Origin: Chloroflexota bacterium
GTDB lineage: Bacteria > Chloroflexota > Limnocylindria > Limnocylindrales > CSP1-4
DNA: 5,278 bases
Direction of reading: 5' to 3'
Assembly (NCBI GenBank): GCA_013695255.1
Contig: JACDAV010000047.1
Span: forward strand, 1 to 5,278
Shown here: piece by piece, positions 1 to 5,278 of the stretch
Layout: each line of letters begins with the position of its first letter
Position numbering within the stretch: position 1 is the first letter of the stretch
Notes under the pieces: model-generated
Told to the model about the DNA's origin: nothing
The model's database searches: none
What the model saw: the letters and a program-made list of their open reading frames with translations, nothing else
Translations under genes and position numbers: made by a program

Positions 1-169
1 GGCAGTCCCCTGTCTTGTGGCCTTGCCCCCTGGTGGGAGCAAATACATTGTGACGATCTGCGGGTGCCGATGAAGGACGGTTGGTGCGTCCTGTGTGAGA
101 CAGCTGCGTCCGCCCCGACCCACCTCCGGCCGACGCCGCCGGCTCTCACTTCTGCTTCCGCTCGCACCC

Positions 170-194
170 CGACGAGTGGCGCGGGTGCTCGTCG
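170..194. other. Hairpin with a competing alternative stem
   Basis: CGACGAG (170-176) pairs with CTCGTCG (188-194) across an 11-nt loop. An overlapping alternative, GCACCC (164-169) with GGGTGC (183-188), shares base 188 and has crossing arms. Such geometry occurs in attenuators, but in G+C-rich DNA it can arise by chance, and no leader gene is visible. Confidence 0.25.
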
Positions 195-218
195 CAAGCG
201 TCTCGCGTCCTGGCTGAG

Positions 219-335
219 CCCCTATGTGAACCCTTATCGATCGTGTCCCATGCGTCCCAGGTGACCCATGCTGCCTACCGTGACGCTCGGCGGGACGTAT
301 GGCACGGAATACGGCGCATCCGGTATGCGGTACCA
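219..335. repeat. Repeat module copy A (left of cyclase gene)
   Basis: Non-coding module resembling one at 4134-4254 in the same orientation. In order it has CCCCTAT (219-225) and CCCTTAT (231-237) exactly 12 bp apart, CCATGCG (248-254), a CATGCTGCCTACCG stretch (267-280), TGGCACG (300-306), and a 24-bp block (312-335) matching copy B at 23 of 24 positions. CCATGCG to the 24-bp block is 64 bp in both copies. Sequence between the blocks has diverged and needs compensating gaps of about 7 bp to align. It may be a control region for a minus-strand gene further left, or one copy of a dispersed repeat. Confidence 0.6.
315..329. promoter_or_regulatory. CGCAT-N5-ATGCG inverted repeat, copy A
   Basis: Perfect 5-bp arms around the spacer CCGGT, directly followed by the palindrome GGTACC (329-334, sharing one base). 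The same structure occurs at 4234-4248. It could be an operator for a dimeric regulator or a small hairpin. The protein that might bind it is unknown. An inverted copy of half of it, CCGGATGCG, lies at 400-408. Confidence 0.4.
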
Positions 336-443
336 ACCCACCACCATATCTCGTGGTCCTGTCACTCGAGCCTCACTGGACATTGTGGTTTGACCCTGAC
401 CGGATGCGATTCCAAGCCCTTATCTCTCATCGGTTGCGGGTTC

Positions 444-502
444 GCTCCGTCGTGCCGGAGCCACTAGCCGTTTGTCAGCTCAGCAGGCAAGCCCAGCGGG
501 CT
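444..502 (-). terminator. Two small hairpins after the cyclase stop, possible terminator region
   Basis: Reading leftwards from the cyclase stop at 521, the first stem is AGCCC/GGGCT (490-494 with 498-502, 3-nt loop). The second is GCTCCG/CGGAGC (444-449 with 456-461, 6-nt loop). Both lie within about 80 bp of the stop, where a terminator is expected. Neither has a T-run, so this is weak evidence typical of G+C-rich genomes. Confidence 0.3.
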
Positions 503-520
503 CGACCCGACCGCCCGACC

Positions 521-3500
521 CTATCCTTCCACGGGCTCAGCCGGCGACTGATCGGTTATTGCGGGGACGGTCTTGAGCCGATCGATCTGGCCCTCGAATC
601 GCCTGGCGCCCAGATCGTGGAATTCATCAACGGCTCGCTGCAGATCATCCCCGGCTCGGGCGGTCTCGCCGAGGAGCAACTCACATCGCGCGGCACCCAA
701 CAGCGCCTGGGCCTGCTCGTAACGACAACCGAAGCTCGTCCACCCTGACTCGGCCTGCTGGTACAGCTCGAGCGCCTCGGAGATGTGCCCACGCGCCTCC
801 TCGATCGCCGCGCGGCTGGCGGCGATCTGGCGCTGGAGGAGCGGGATCGGAGCCGTCGGCCCGCCGCTGACGGTCTCGGCGCCCTCGAAGTCTCCCAGCT
901 CTGCGAGAGTTCTGGCAGCATCCGGCAGGGCCCATGAGCAGACGAGGAAGCGAACGTCCCAAGGCTCCGCCGCGGACAGGATCTCCGCCATGTACGCCGT
1001 GGCGGCCGCGCGATCATCCATCGCCAGCGCCGCATCGGCCAGAGCAATCAGGGTCATGACGAGGATCTGGGGATCGTGGGCCTCGCGGGCTCGCGGGAGG
1101 TATTCGTCGAGGAGACCTCGCGCCTGGTCAGCGTCGCCGCGGTTCGCGAGGACTCGGGCCTTCTGGGGTAGGACGACGCCGGACAACAGCGAAGGGCCGC
1201 GGCTACGGTCCCTGTCGATCACCTCGTCGGCGATCCGCAGCACTTCATCCCACTCGCCGAGGGCGTAAAGGGGGCGCGTCGACTCTGCGAGCGTCCACCC
1301 TGCGCCGACTCCGCGGCGACTCAAGAGGAGGGCGACACCCTCCCTGTAGAGCGCGAGGCCCGGTTCCGGTCCTTCGATCTCGTGTGTCGCGTCGGCGTAG
1401 TTCGTGTAGGCCGTCTCGATCACTTGCAGCTGGCCACTCGCGATCGCCATCTGGACCGCTTCGCGGTGATCGTCGAGTGCCCGCGGGTCACCGGCGAACT
1501 CGCGCAGGAAGCCGCGGAACTGCAGTCCCCGCGCGTAGACGTCGAGCGCCCCGACGGTCCGCGACAGTTCCAGCGTGCGATCGGTCCACGCCGCCCACTC
1601 CGCCTCGCGGCTGGCGAGCATGTGGCGCCCGGCCATTTCTGCGTACGCAACAGCGAGCTCTCTCGTGGGACCGGAACGCTCGAGGATCTCAATCGCGTCC
1701 GCAAGCGCCCGTTCCCCGCGTTCCCGCGCGCCGCTGAACCACAGGTGGCGACCCAGCTGGACGGCCGCATGTCCCTCTCGAAGCGCGTCACCTGCGGCCC
1801 GAAAGTCCTCGATCGCATCCCGGAGCAGCCGTTCGGGCTCGTCCCCGCCGAGCTCGCCGGTGCCGCTGAATGCGACGCCGCCGGTCTGCGCGAGCTTCAC
1901 GAGGAGTCGACCGCGGACAGCCGTTCGCGGCGGCGCCAGCTCGGCGGCCCGTCGGTAGAAGGCGAATGCCTTGCCGACGTCGAGCTGCGCGGCACGGTCA
2001 CCAGCCAGTTCGAGGGCCTCTCTAGTCTTCGTCATGAGTTCGTCGAGCGGCTCGTTCGCCTCGAGGACGCGGGCGAGGTCCAGCGCCTGGCCGTAGTGGT
2101 ACGCGAGCAGTTCTGCGACGTCCGAGACCCGCTCCCCGGCAGTCGCCTCGATCCACGAAGCGGCGAGTCGATGGCGGCTGGCCCGTCCGGCGCGCGGGAT
2201 CTGGGCGTACGCGACGTCGCGGACGAGGGCATGCCAGAACGAGTACTCGGCTTCTCCCTGAACCGTGGATGTGCGAGCCTGCCGAACGAACTCTTTGCCC
2301 ATCAGCTCGTGGAGGATGTTGTCCGCGACTGCCCGATCGATCCCGCCCATGGCCGCCACCGTCCCGGACCAGAACACCCTGCCCACGACGGACGCGTCGT
2401 GAATGAGGGACTTGCGGGTCGCGGGCAGCGCGTCGAGGCGAGCGGCGATCGTGGCCTGGATCGTATCCGGCAACGGGACGTCGCCGTCCGGCGCCGCCCT
2501 GCCGTCGCCGTCGAGCAGCCCTCGATCGAGCAACAAGCGAACGAACTCCTCGACGAAGAGCGGGTTGCCGCTGGCGCGTTCGAGAAGCTGGGCCCGCACG
2601 TCGTCCGGCAGGGCGCGGCCGGAGATCATCGACGAAACCAGGCGGGTACTGTCGTCGAGCGAGAGCGGCGAGAGCGCCAGCGTCGTCGAGTTCCGCTTTC
2701 CGCCGCCCCATCCAGGGCGGCGATCGTAGAGCTCCGGCCGAGCGGAGCAGATCACCAGGATCGGCACTGTCGTCGACCATTCCGCCAGGTAGTCGACGAA
2801 CTCGAGCAGCGCGTCGTCGGCCCAATGGGTGTCCTCGAAGACGAGGACGAGTGGGCTCGTGCCGGCGACACCCTCGAGGAACGACCGCCAGGCGGCGAAC
2901 GACTCCTGGCGACCAGCCGGCTCGCCCGTGCCAGCCCCGACGAGCGGGGCGAGTCGATCGACCAGCCACCCCTTCTGTGAAGCGTCGCCTTCGTTGGCGG
3001 CGACTGCGACGTCGAGCTTCGCGCGAGCATCCTCCGGAGAGTCCGACTCGAGGATCCCGGCGTGGCTCTTCACGATCTCGCCGAGTGCCCAGAAGGTGAT
3101 GCCGTCCCCGTAGGACAGGCAACGGCCCTGGCGCCACACGACCGCGGTCGCTGGGTCGTCGTCCAGGCTCGTCTTCAGCTCCCTCAGCAGGCGCGACTTC
3201 CCGACTCCGGGCTCACCGGTGACGGTGACGAGCTGGACCGACGACTCCCGTATCGCCCGAAGGAACGTCAGACGCAGGAGAGCGATCTCCGGGTCGCGTC
3301 CCAGGAAGGGTGTCGCCGGAGCGTGCGCCATGTCGGCGCCGCGCCGCCTGCGGAGCCCGACGACCTGCCACACCACGACGGGATCGGCCTTTCCGCGAAC
3401 CGAGGCGGCTGGCAGCTCGCGGTAATCGACGAACGCCTTCGTCGCCCGGTGAGTCCCTTCGCCGACCACGACGCCGCCGACGGGGGCAACACCCTGGAGA

Positions 3501-3997
3501 CGCGATGCCGTGTTCACGACATCGCCCGAGACGAACGCCTCGCCGCGCGCCGGGTTCGCGCCGACCGCGACGAGTGCCTCGCCCGTGTTGATCCCGATCC
3601 GGACGTCCAGGCCGTTGTTGTCGCGCTGGTTGGCCTCGGCGAGCGATTCGATGATCCGCGACGCCGCCCGGACCGCCCGCTCGGCATCGTCCTCGTGCGC
3701 GATGGGGGCTCCGAACACGGCCATCACGGCGTCGCCGACGAACTTCTCGACCGTTCCGCCGAACCGCTCGATCTCCGTCCGAACGCGGCCGTGATAGTCA
3801 CGAAGGATCGCCCGGACGTCCTCCGGGTCGGCCCTCTCCGCGCGCGTCGTGAACCCGACGAGGTCGCAGAACAGGACGGATACAACCTTCCGCTCTTCGA
3901 CCTCGCTCGCCGCCCGGGAGCTGAGTGGAGTGCCACACCGAAGGCAGAAGATTGCGCGGTCGGGGTTGTTCTCACCGCACACCGGACACGTGATCAT
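521..3997 (-). CDS. Zinc-ribbon / class III nucleotide cyclase / AAA ATPase / TPR multidomain signalling protein
   Basis: Probably a cytoplasmic sensor-regulator that couples a class III adenylate/guanylate cyclase to a STAND-like ATPase. Seen: zinc ribbon with C4, C7, C18, C21; cyclase domain about 36-215 with FCDLVGFT (43-50) and KFVGDAVMAVFG (85-96), giving metal-binding D45 and D89 and substrate-contact K85; VVNTASRL (160-167) supplies transition-state N162 and R166. ATPase: Walker A GEPGVGKS (261-268), Walker B LVLVFED (383-389), CSARPE (417-422), GNPLFVEEFVRLL (477-489), and YSFWHALVRDVAY (585-597), typical of these cyclase-ATPases. From about 650 to the end the protein is Ala/Leu/Glu-rich helical repeats, TPR-like. 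No C-terminal LuxR helix-turn-helix or membrane segment is seen. The position seven residues before N162, Asp in canonical cyclases, is F155, so nucleotide specificity is uncertain. The ATG is the earliest possible start: an in-frame TAA lies at 4012-4010, and the zinc ribbon begins at residue 4. The ribosome site is weak (GGAA only). Stop is TAG. The gene appears monocistronic. Confidence 0.94.
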   Translation of the reverse strand: MITCPVCGENNPDRAIFCLRCGTPLSSRAASEVEERKVVSVLFCDLVGFTTRAERADPEDVRAILRDYHGRVRTEIERFGGTVEKFVGDAVMAVFGAPIAHEDDAERAVRAASRIIESLAEANQRDNNGLDVRIGINTGEALVAVGANPARGEAFVSGDVVNTASRLQGVAPVGGVVVGEGTHRATKAFVDYRELPAASVRGKADPVVVWQVVGLRRRRGADMAHAPATPFLGRDPEIALLRLTFLRAIRESSVQLVTVTGEPGVGKSRLLRELKTSLDDDPATAVVWRQGRCLSYGDGITFWALGEIVKSHAGILESDSPEDARAKLDVAVAANEGDASQKGWLVDRLAPLVGAGTGEPAGRQESFAAWRSFLEGVAGTSPLVLVFEDTHWADDALLEFVDYLAEWSTTVPILVICSARPELYDRRPGWGGGKRNSTTLALSPLSLDDSTRLVSSMISGRALPDDVRAQLLERASGNPLFVEEFVRLLLDRGLLDGDGRAAPDGDVPLPDTIQATIAARLDALPATRKSLIHDASVVGRVFWSGTVAAMGGIDRAVADNILHELMGKEFVRQARTSTVQGEAEYSFWHALVRDVAYAQIPRAGRASRHRLAASWIEATAGERVSDVAELLAYHYGQALDLARVLEANEPLDELMTKTREALELAGDRAAQLDVGKAFAFYRRAAELAPPRTAVRGRLLVKLAQTGGVAFSGTGELGGDEPERLLRDAIEDFRAAGDALREGHAAVQLGRHLWFSGARERGERALADAIEILERSGPTRELAVAYAEMAGRHMLASREAEWAAWTDRTLELSRTVGALDVYARGLQFRGFLREFAGDPRALDDHREAVQMAIASGQLQVIETAYTNYADATHEIEGPEPGLALYREGVALLLSRRGVGAGWTLAESTRPLYALGEWDEVLRIADEVIDRDRSRGPSLLSGVVLPQKARVLANRGDADQARGLLDEYLPRAREAHDPQILVMTLIALADAALAMDDRAAATAYMAEILSAAEPWDVRFLVCSWALPDAARTLAELGDFEGAETVSGGPTAPIPLLQRQIAASRAAIEEARGHISEALELYQQAESGWTSFGCRYEQAQALLGAARCELLLGETARAGDDLQRAVDEFHDLGARRFEGQIDRLKTVPAITDQSPAEPVEG

Positions 3998-4012
3998 CGC
4001 GTTCCAATCTTA

Positions 4013-4029
4013 AGGGTGGCACACACCCT
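4013..4029. promoter_or_regulatory. AGGGTG/CACCCT dyad just upstream of the cyclase start
   Basis: Perfect 6-bp inverted repeat AGGGTG (4013-4018) and CACCCT (4024-4029) with a 5-nt centre. It ends 16 bp before the cyclase ATG. Read on the coding strand it is followed by TAAGAT (4012-4007), a weak -10-like hexamer whose predicted start site would fall only a few bases before the ATG. No good -35 box accompanies it. Candidate operator or near-leaderless promoter, by inference only. Confidence 0.3.
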
Positions 4030-4133
4030 GCCCGAGTCTGAACCTCTTCCAACTCACGCCGTCGTACTTGCTTTCGGGCGTAGCGGCTGGAACCGGCGTC
4101 GCGTGCCGCCTGGGTGGTGCGAGCGCCGGGCGC

Positions 4134-4157
4134 CGGCACCCTTATCGGCACCCTTAT
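4134..4157. repeat. Perfect 12-bp tandem duplication
   Basis: CGGCACCCTTAT occurs twice without interruption (4134-4145 and 4146-4157). The CCCTTAT heptamer inside it recurs singly at 231-237 and 417-423, and as CCCCTAT at 219-225. Copy A keeps the 12-bp heptamer spacing without keeping the rest of the unit. That suggests the heptamer pair, rather than the whole 12-mer, is what is conserved. Confidence 0.8.
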
Positions 4158-4195
4158 GAAACCACACCATGCGCGCCACGCTGCCCACAGCGAGC

Positions 4196-4220
4196 CAAGC
4201 GTGTCAGGTTGGCACGCTTG
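4196..4220. other. Hairpin, 8-bp perfect stem
   Basis: CAAGCGTG (4196-4203) pairs with CACGCTTG (4213-4220) around the 9-nt loop TCAGGTTGG. It lies inside repeat module B, and copy A lacks this stem. No T-run follows on either strand, so a classical terminator is unlikely. A protein-binding dyad is possible. Confidence 0.5.
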
Positions 4221-4233
4221 ATACGGGAAGCGG

Positions 4234-4248
4234 CGCATCCGGCATGCG
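4234..4248. promoter_or_regulatory. CGCAT-N5-ATGCG inverted repeat, copy B
   Basis: Perfect 5-bp arms around the spacer CCGGC, followed by GGTACC (4248-4253). The only difference from copy A in the surrounding 24 bp is the last spacer base (C instead of T), so both arms are intact. It lies about 240 bp upstream of the cyclase start, which is far for a simple repressor site. It could act as an upstream activator site, or it may belong to a repeat unrelated to transcription. Confidence 0.4.
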
Positions 4249-4267
4249 GTACCAGCTCCGCCCTCAT

Positions 4268-4295
4268 CGGCCCGATCCACGTTCGGATCGGGCTG
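4268..4295 (-). terminator. Strong 11-bp hairpin, possible terminator of the membrane-protein transcript
   Basis: CGGCCCGATCC (4268-4278) pairs with GGATCGGGCTG (4285-4295), with one G-T wobble, around the 6-nt loop ACGTTC. This is the strongest local stem I see in the window. It sits about 275 bp beyond the stop of the membrane-protein gene and about 270 bp upstream of the cyclase start, so it could insulate the two transcripts. There is no T-run after it on either strand, so terminator function is only a suggestion. Confidence 0.35.
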
Positions 4296-4369
4296 TTCCG
4301 TGGGGGCGGCAGGGCGCTTTGGATCGAGCTACTGGGCTCGGATCGCGACGACCGAACCGGTGGCGCCTG

Positions 4370-4567
4370 CCCGAGCTGGGTCAGACGATACGCCGGCCGT
4401 CCACCGGCCCCCACGGTCGGCTCGACAATGGCCAGGCTCTCGGGAGGAGCCACGGCCGCGAATAGGGTGCCTGGGCCGATCGGACCGTCGTGCATCCGGA
4501 CGCCGTCGAGCAGGCGAGCCACCTCACCTGACCCGTCCTGCAGCATGACGAGAATCCATATTGCCGA
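4370..4567 (-). pseudogene. Decayed PadR-family regulator fragment (winged-helix part)
   Basis: The frame running straight on from the TGA at 4570-4568 reads IWILVMLQDG, then EVARLLDGVRMHDGPIGPGT, then LFAAVAPPESLAIVEPT, then GGRPAYRLTQLG. This follows the order of the PadR winged helix: ILxxLxDG helix, GPGTLY/F recognition segment, ARLExxGLIEP, wing ending RRPYRLTxxG. Decay signs: the usual HGYAI segment is missing; APPESLAIVE matches expected ARLESLGIVE if three codons each changed one base (CGT to CCT, CTC to CCC, GGC to GCC); and PadR-like sequence stops at about 4370, with no C-terminal dimerisation helices. The frame stays open to a TAA at 4156-4154 but then becomes Ser/Pro/Arg-rich without family resemblance. 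The first ATG (4546) lies inside the first helix, and no convincing Shine-Dalgarno precedes it. It could instead be a short expressed DNA-binding protein, but the altered core residues argue against that. Confidence 0.6.
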
Positions 4568-5266
4568 TCAGGCCCGCATCGGGACCGCGACGGGGAGGGA
4601 GCTCGGGATACGCAGGAGGACGATGCCGAGGACGAGGCACCAGATCAGCGTCCCCACGATCGAGGCCATGAACACGATCCAGAGATCCTCTGGCAGGAGC
4701 TCGAGCGGGCCGAGCAGGCTGCCCGTCAGGCGGAGCACCGGGAAGATGCCCACGATCCCCACGAGCGTCGGGAGCGTGTGCGACCGGATCCCGGTCACCG
4801 ACACGGCGGTCGCCCACAGGGACAGGCCGAGGAGTGCTCCCTGGGCGAAGCCGTGGACGCCAGCCATCTGGGTGGCGAGGTAGGCGGCCTCGCCCCAGTC
4901 GCGGTTGAGCCCGTCGATGTGCAGGAGCGGTCCGCCGGACAGGCGCAGCACGCCCTGGCCGAAGAAGAACGCGGCGGCCAGGAGCCCGAAGGCGGTCGTC
5001 GTGCGCACGGCGAGCGAGCTCGCCGCCGTCGCGAGATGATCCGCGACGGCAAACGCCGCGACCACGAGGCTCGCAGCCATGACGAAGAGGGCGAGGCCGC
5101 CCCAGCGGTACGCCTCGGGATGCTCGCGGATGAACCGCAGCATCACTGCCGGATCGTCCGTGTCGCTGAAGCCAGTCGCCGCCGGCGCGAGCTCCTGGGC
5201 GAACCAGGCAACCCCGGCAACGGCGAATACGACGATGGCAAGCCCCCCGGCTCGGGCGGTGGACAC
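4568..5266 (-). CDS. Uncharacterised six-helix integral membrane protein
   Basis: I do not recognise a named family. The 232-residue product looks like an inner-membrane protein with about six hydrophobic segments: roughly 8-25, 55-75, 89-108, 134-157, 164-184 and 194-219. Between segments 1 and 2 is a polar loop with DTDDPAVMLRFIREHPEAYR (35-54). Between 3 and 4 is a loop with HIDGLNRDWGEAAYLATQ (116-133), which could hold functional residues. No ATP-binding, metal-binding or catalytic motif is evident. The start is GTG, chosen because an excellent Shine-Dalgarno, AAAGGAG at 5278-5272, ends five bases before it. The gene is therefore complete, with stop TGA at 4570-4568. A PadR-like remnant follows directly in the same frame. 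In many bacteria PadR regulators sit beside membrane protein or transporter genes, so the two may once have been one regulated unit (inference). Confidence 0.85.
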   Translation of the reverse strand: MSTARAGGLAIVVFAVAGVAWFAQELAPAATGFSDTDDPAVMLRFIREHPEAYRWGGLALFVMAASLVVAAFAVADHLATAASSLAVRTTTAFGLLAAAFFFGQGVLRLSGGPLLHIDGLNRDWGEAAYLATQMAGVHGFAQGALLGLSLWATAVSVTGIRSHTLPTLVGIVGIFPVLRLTGSLLGPLELLPEDLWIVFMASIVGTLIWCLVLGIVLLRIPSSLPVAVPMRA

Positions 5267-5278
5267 GGTCGCTCCTTT

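Larger units (their letters stand above)
1..520. other. Gene-poor stretch left of the cyclase gene
   Basis: No frame here shows recognisable protein features. The contents I can support are repeat copy A, its inverted repeat and several hairpins. A plus-strand frame open from the window edge to the TGA at 71-73 (ending KYIVTICGCR) could be the tail of a gene outside the window. A minus-strand frame starting ATG at 48 (MYLLPPGGKATRQGTA, to the edge) could be the head of another. Neither has a ribosome site or a recognised motif. Part of 340-480 is visibly less G+C-rich than the coding regions. Confidence 0.5.
4134..4254. repeat. Repeat module copy B (upstream of cyclase gene)
   Basis: Partner of the module at 219-335. 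It holds two CCCTTAT heptamers (4139-4145 and 4151-4157) 12 bp apart, CCATGCG (4167-4173), a CACGCTGCCCACAG stretch (4177-4190), TGGCACG (4210-4216) and the 24-bp block (4231-4254). It ends about 140 bp upstream of the cyclase start codon, which fits a promoter or operator region for that gene (inference). Relative to copy A it has an added hairpin-forming stretch around 4196-4220. Confidence 0.6.

Noticed and set aside
64..264. Plus-strand open frame continuing from the window edge
   Set aside because: Open from base 1 to 264 in this frame, but the translation is Ala/Thr/Arg/Pro-rich and runs into repeat copy A. There is no motif or ribosome site.
434..466. tRNA-like 3' end around GGGTTCG
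   Set aside because: GGGTTCG followed by a GCCA-like end looked like a T-arm, but the 5-bp T-stem does not pair and no anticodon arm lies upstream.
1382..2980. 532-codon plus-strand open frame
   Set aside because: It lies entirely antisense to the cyclase-ATPase gene, whose motifs are unmistakable. Long antisense frames are expected in G+C-rich genes. The translation is Arg/Glu/Pro-rich with no family motif.
3062..4159. 365-codon plus-strand open frame reaching the repeat module
   Set aside because: It is mostly antisense to the zinc-ribbon and cyclase domains and has no motif or ribosome site. Its right end simply runs into intergenic sequence.
219..4254. Insertion sequence or composite transposon bounded by the two modules
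   Set aside because: The modules are direct and internally diverged, no transposase lies between them, and no target-site duplication was seen. Kept only as an alternative in the findings.
3972..4280. 102-codon minus-strand open frame upstream of the cyclase
   Set aside because: It runs through repeat module B and overlaps the cyclase start in another frame. It has no recognisable motif and no ribosome site.
4068..4883. 271-codon plus-strand open frame
   Set aside because: It overlaps the PadR remnant and the membrane-protein gene antisense. The Arg/Pro/Thr-rich composition fits a shadow frame.

Overview
The window is G+C-rich bacterial DNA with one very large and one small protein gene, both on the minus strand, and two AT-richer non-coding stretches. 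The large signalling ATPase-cyclase, the small multi-pass membrane protein, the GTG start with a strong Shine-Dalgarno and the PadR remnant suggest a high-G+C lineage such as Actinobacteria or Chloroflexota. That placement is inference; no rRNA or marker gene is present.

Layout from left to right. Positions 1-520 hold no gene I can support. They contain a diverged repeat module (copy A, about 219-335) and hairpins just beyond the 3' end of the large gene. Positions 521-3997 (minus) encode a complete 1158-residue protein: N-terminal CxxC-type zinc ribbon, class III nucleotide cyclase catalytic domain, AAA/STAND-type ATPase, and a long helical TPR-like tail. Positions 3998-4369 are an intergenic region upstream of the cyclase. 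It holds copy B of the module (about 4134-4254, same orientation as copy A), a 12-bp perfect tandem duplication and several hairpins. Positions 4370-4567 look like the decayed winged-helix part of a PadR-family regulator, in the same frame as the preceding gene and right after its stop. Positions 4568-5266 (minus) encode a complete 232-residue protein with about six membrane segments and no recognised function.

The most interesting signal is the pair of matching non-coding modules about 3.9 kb apart, which flank the cyclase in direct orientation. Each has, in the same order, two CCYTAT heptamers 12 bp apart, a CCATGCG block, and a 24-bp block identical at 23 positions whose only difference falls in the spacer of a CGCAT/ATGCG inverted repeat. 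Copy B lies upstream of the cyclase, so a shared control region is one reading. A dispersed repeat family or small mobile element is the other. I found no CRISPR array, rRNA, tRNA or intact insertion sequence.
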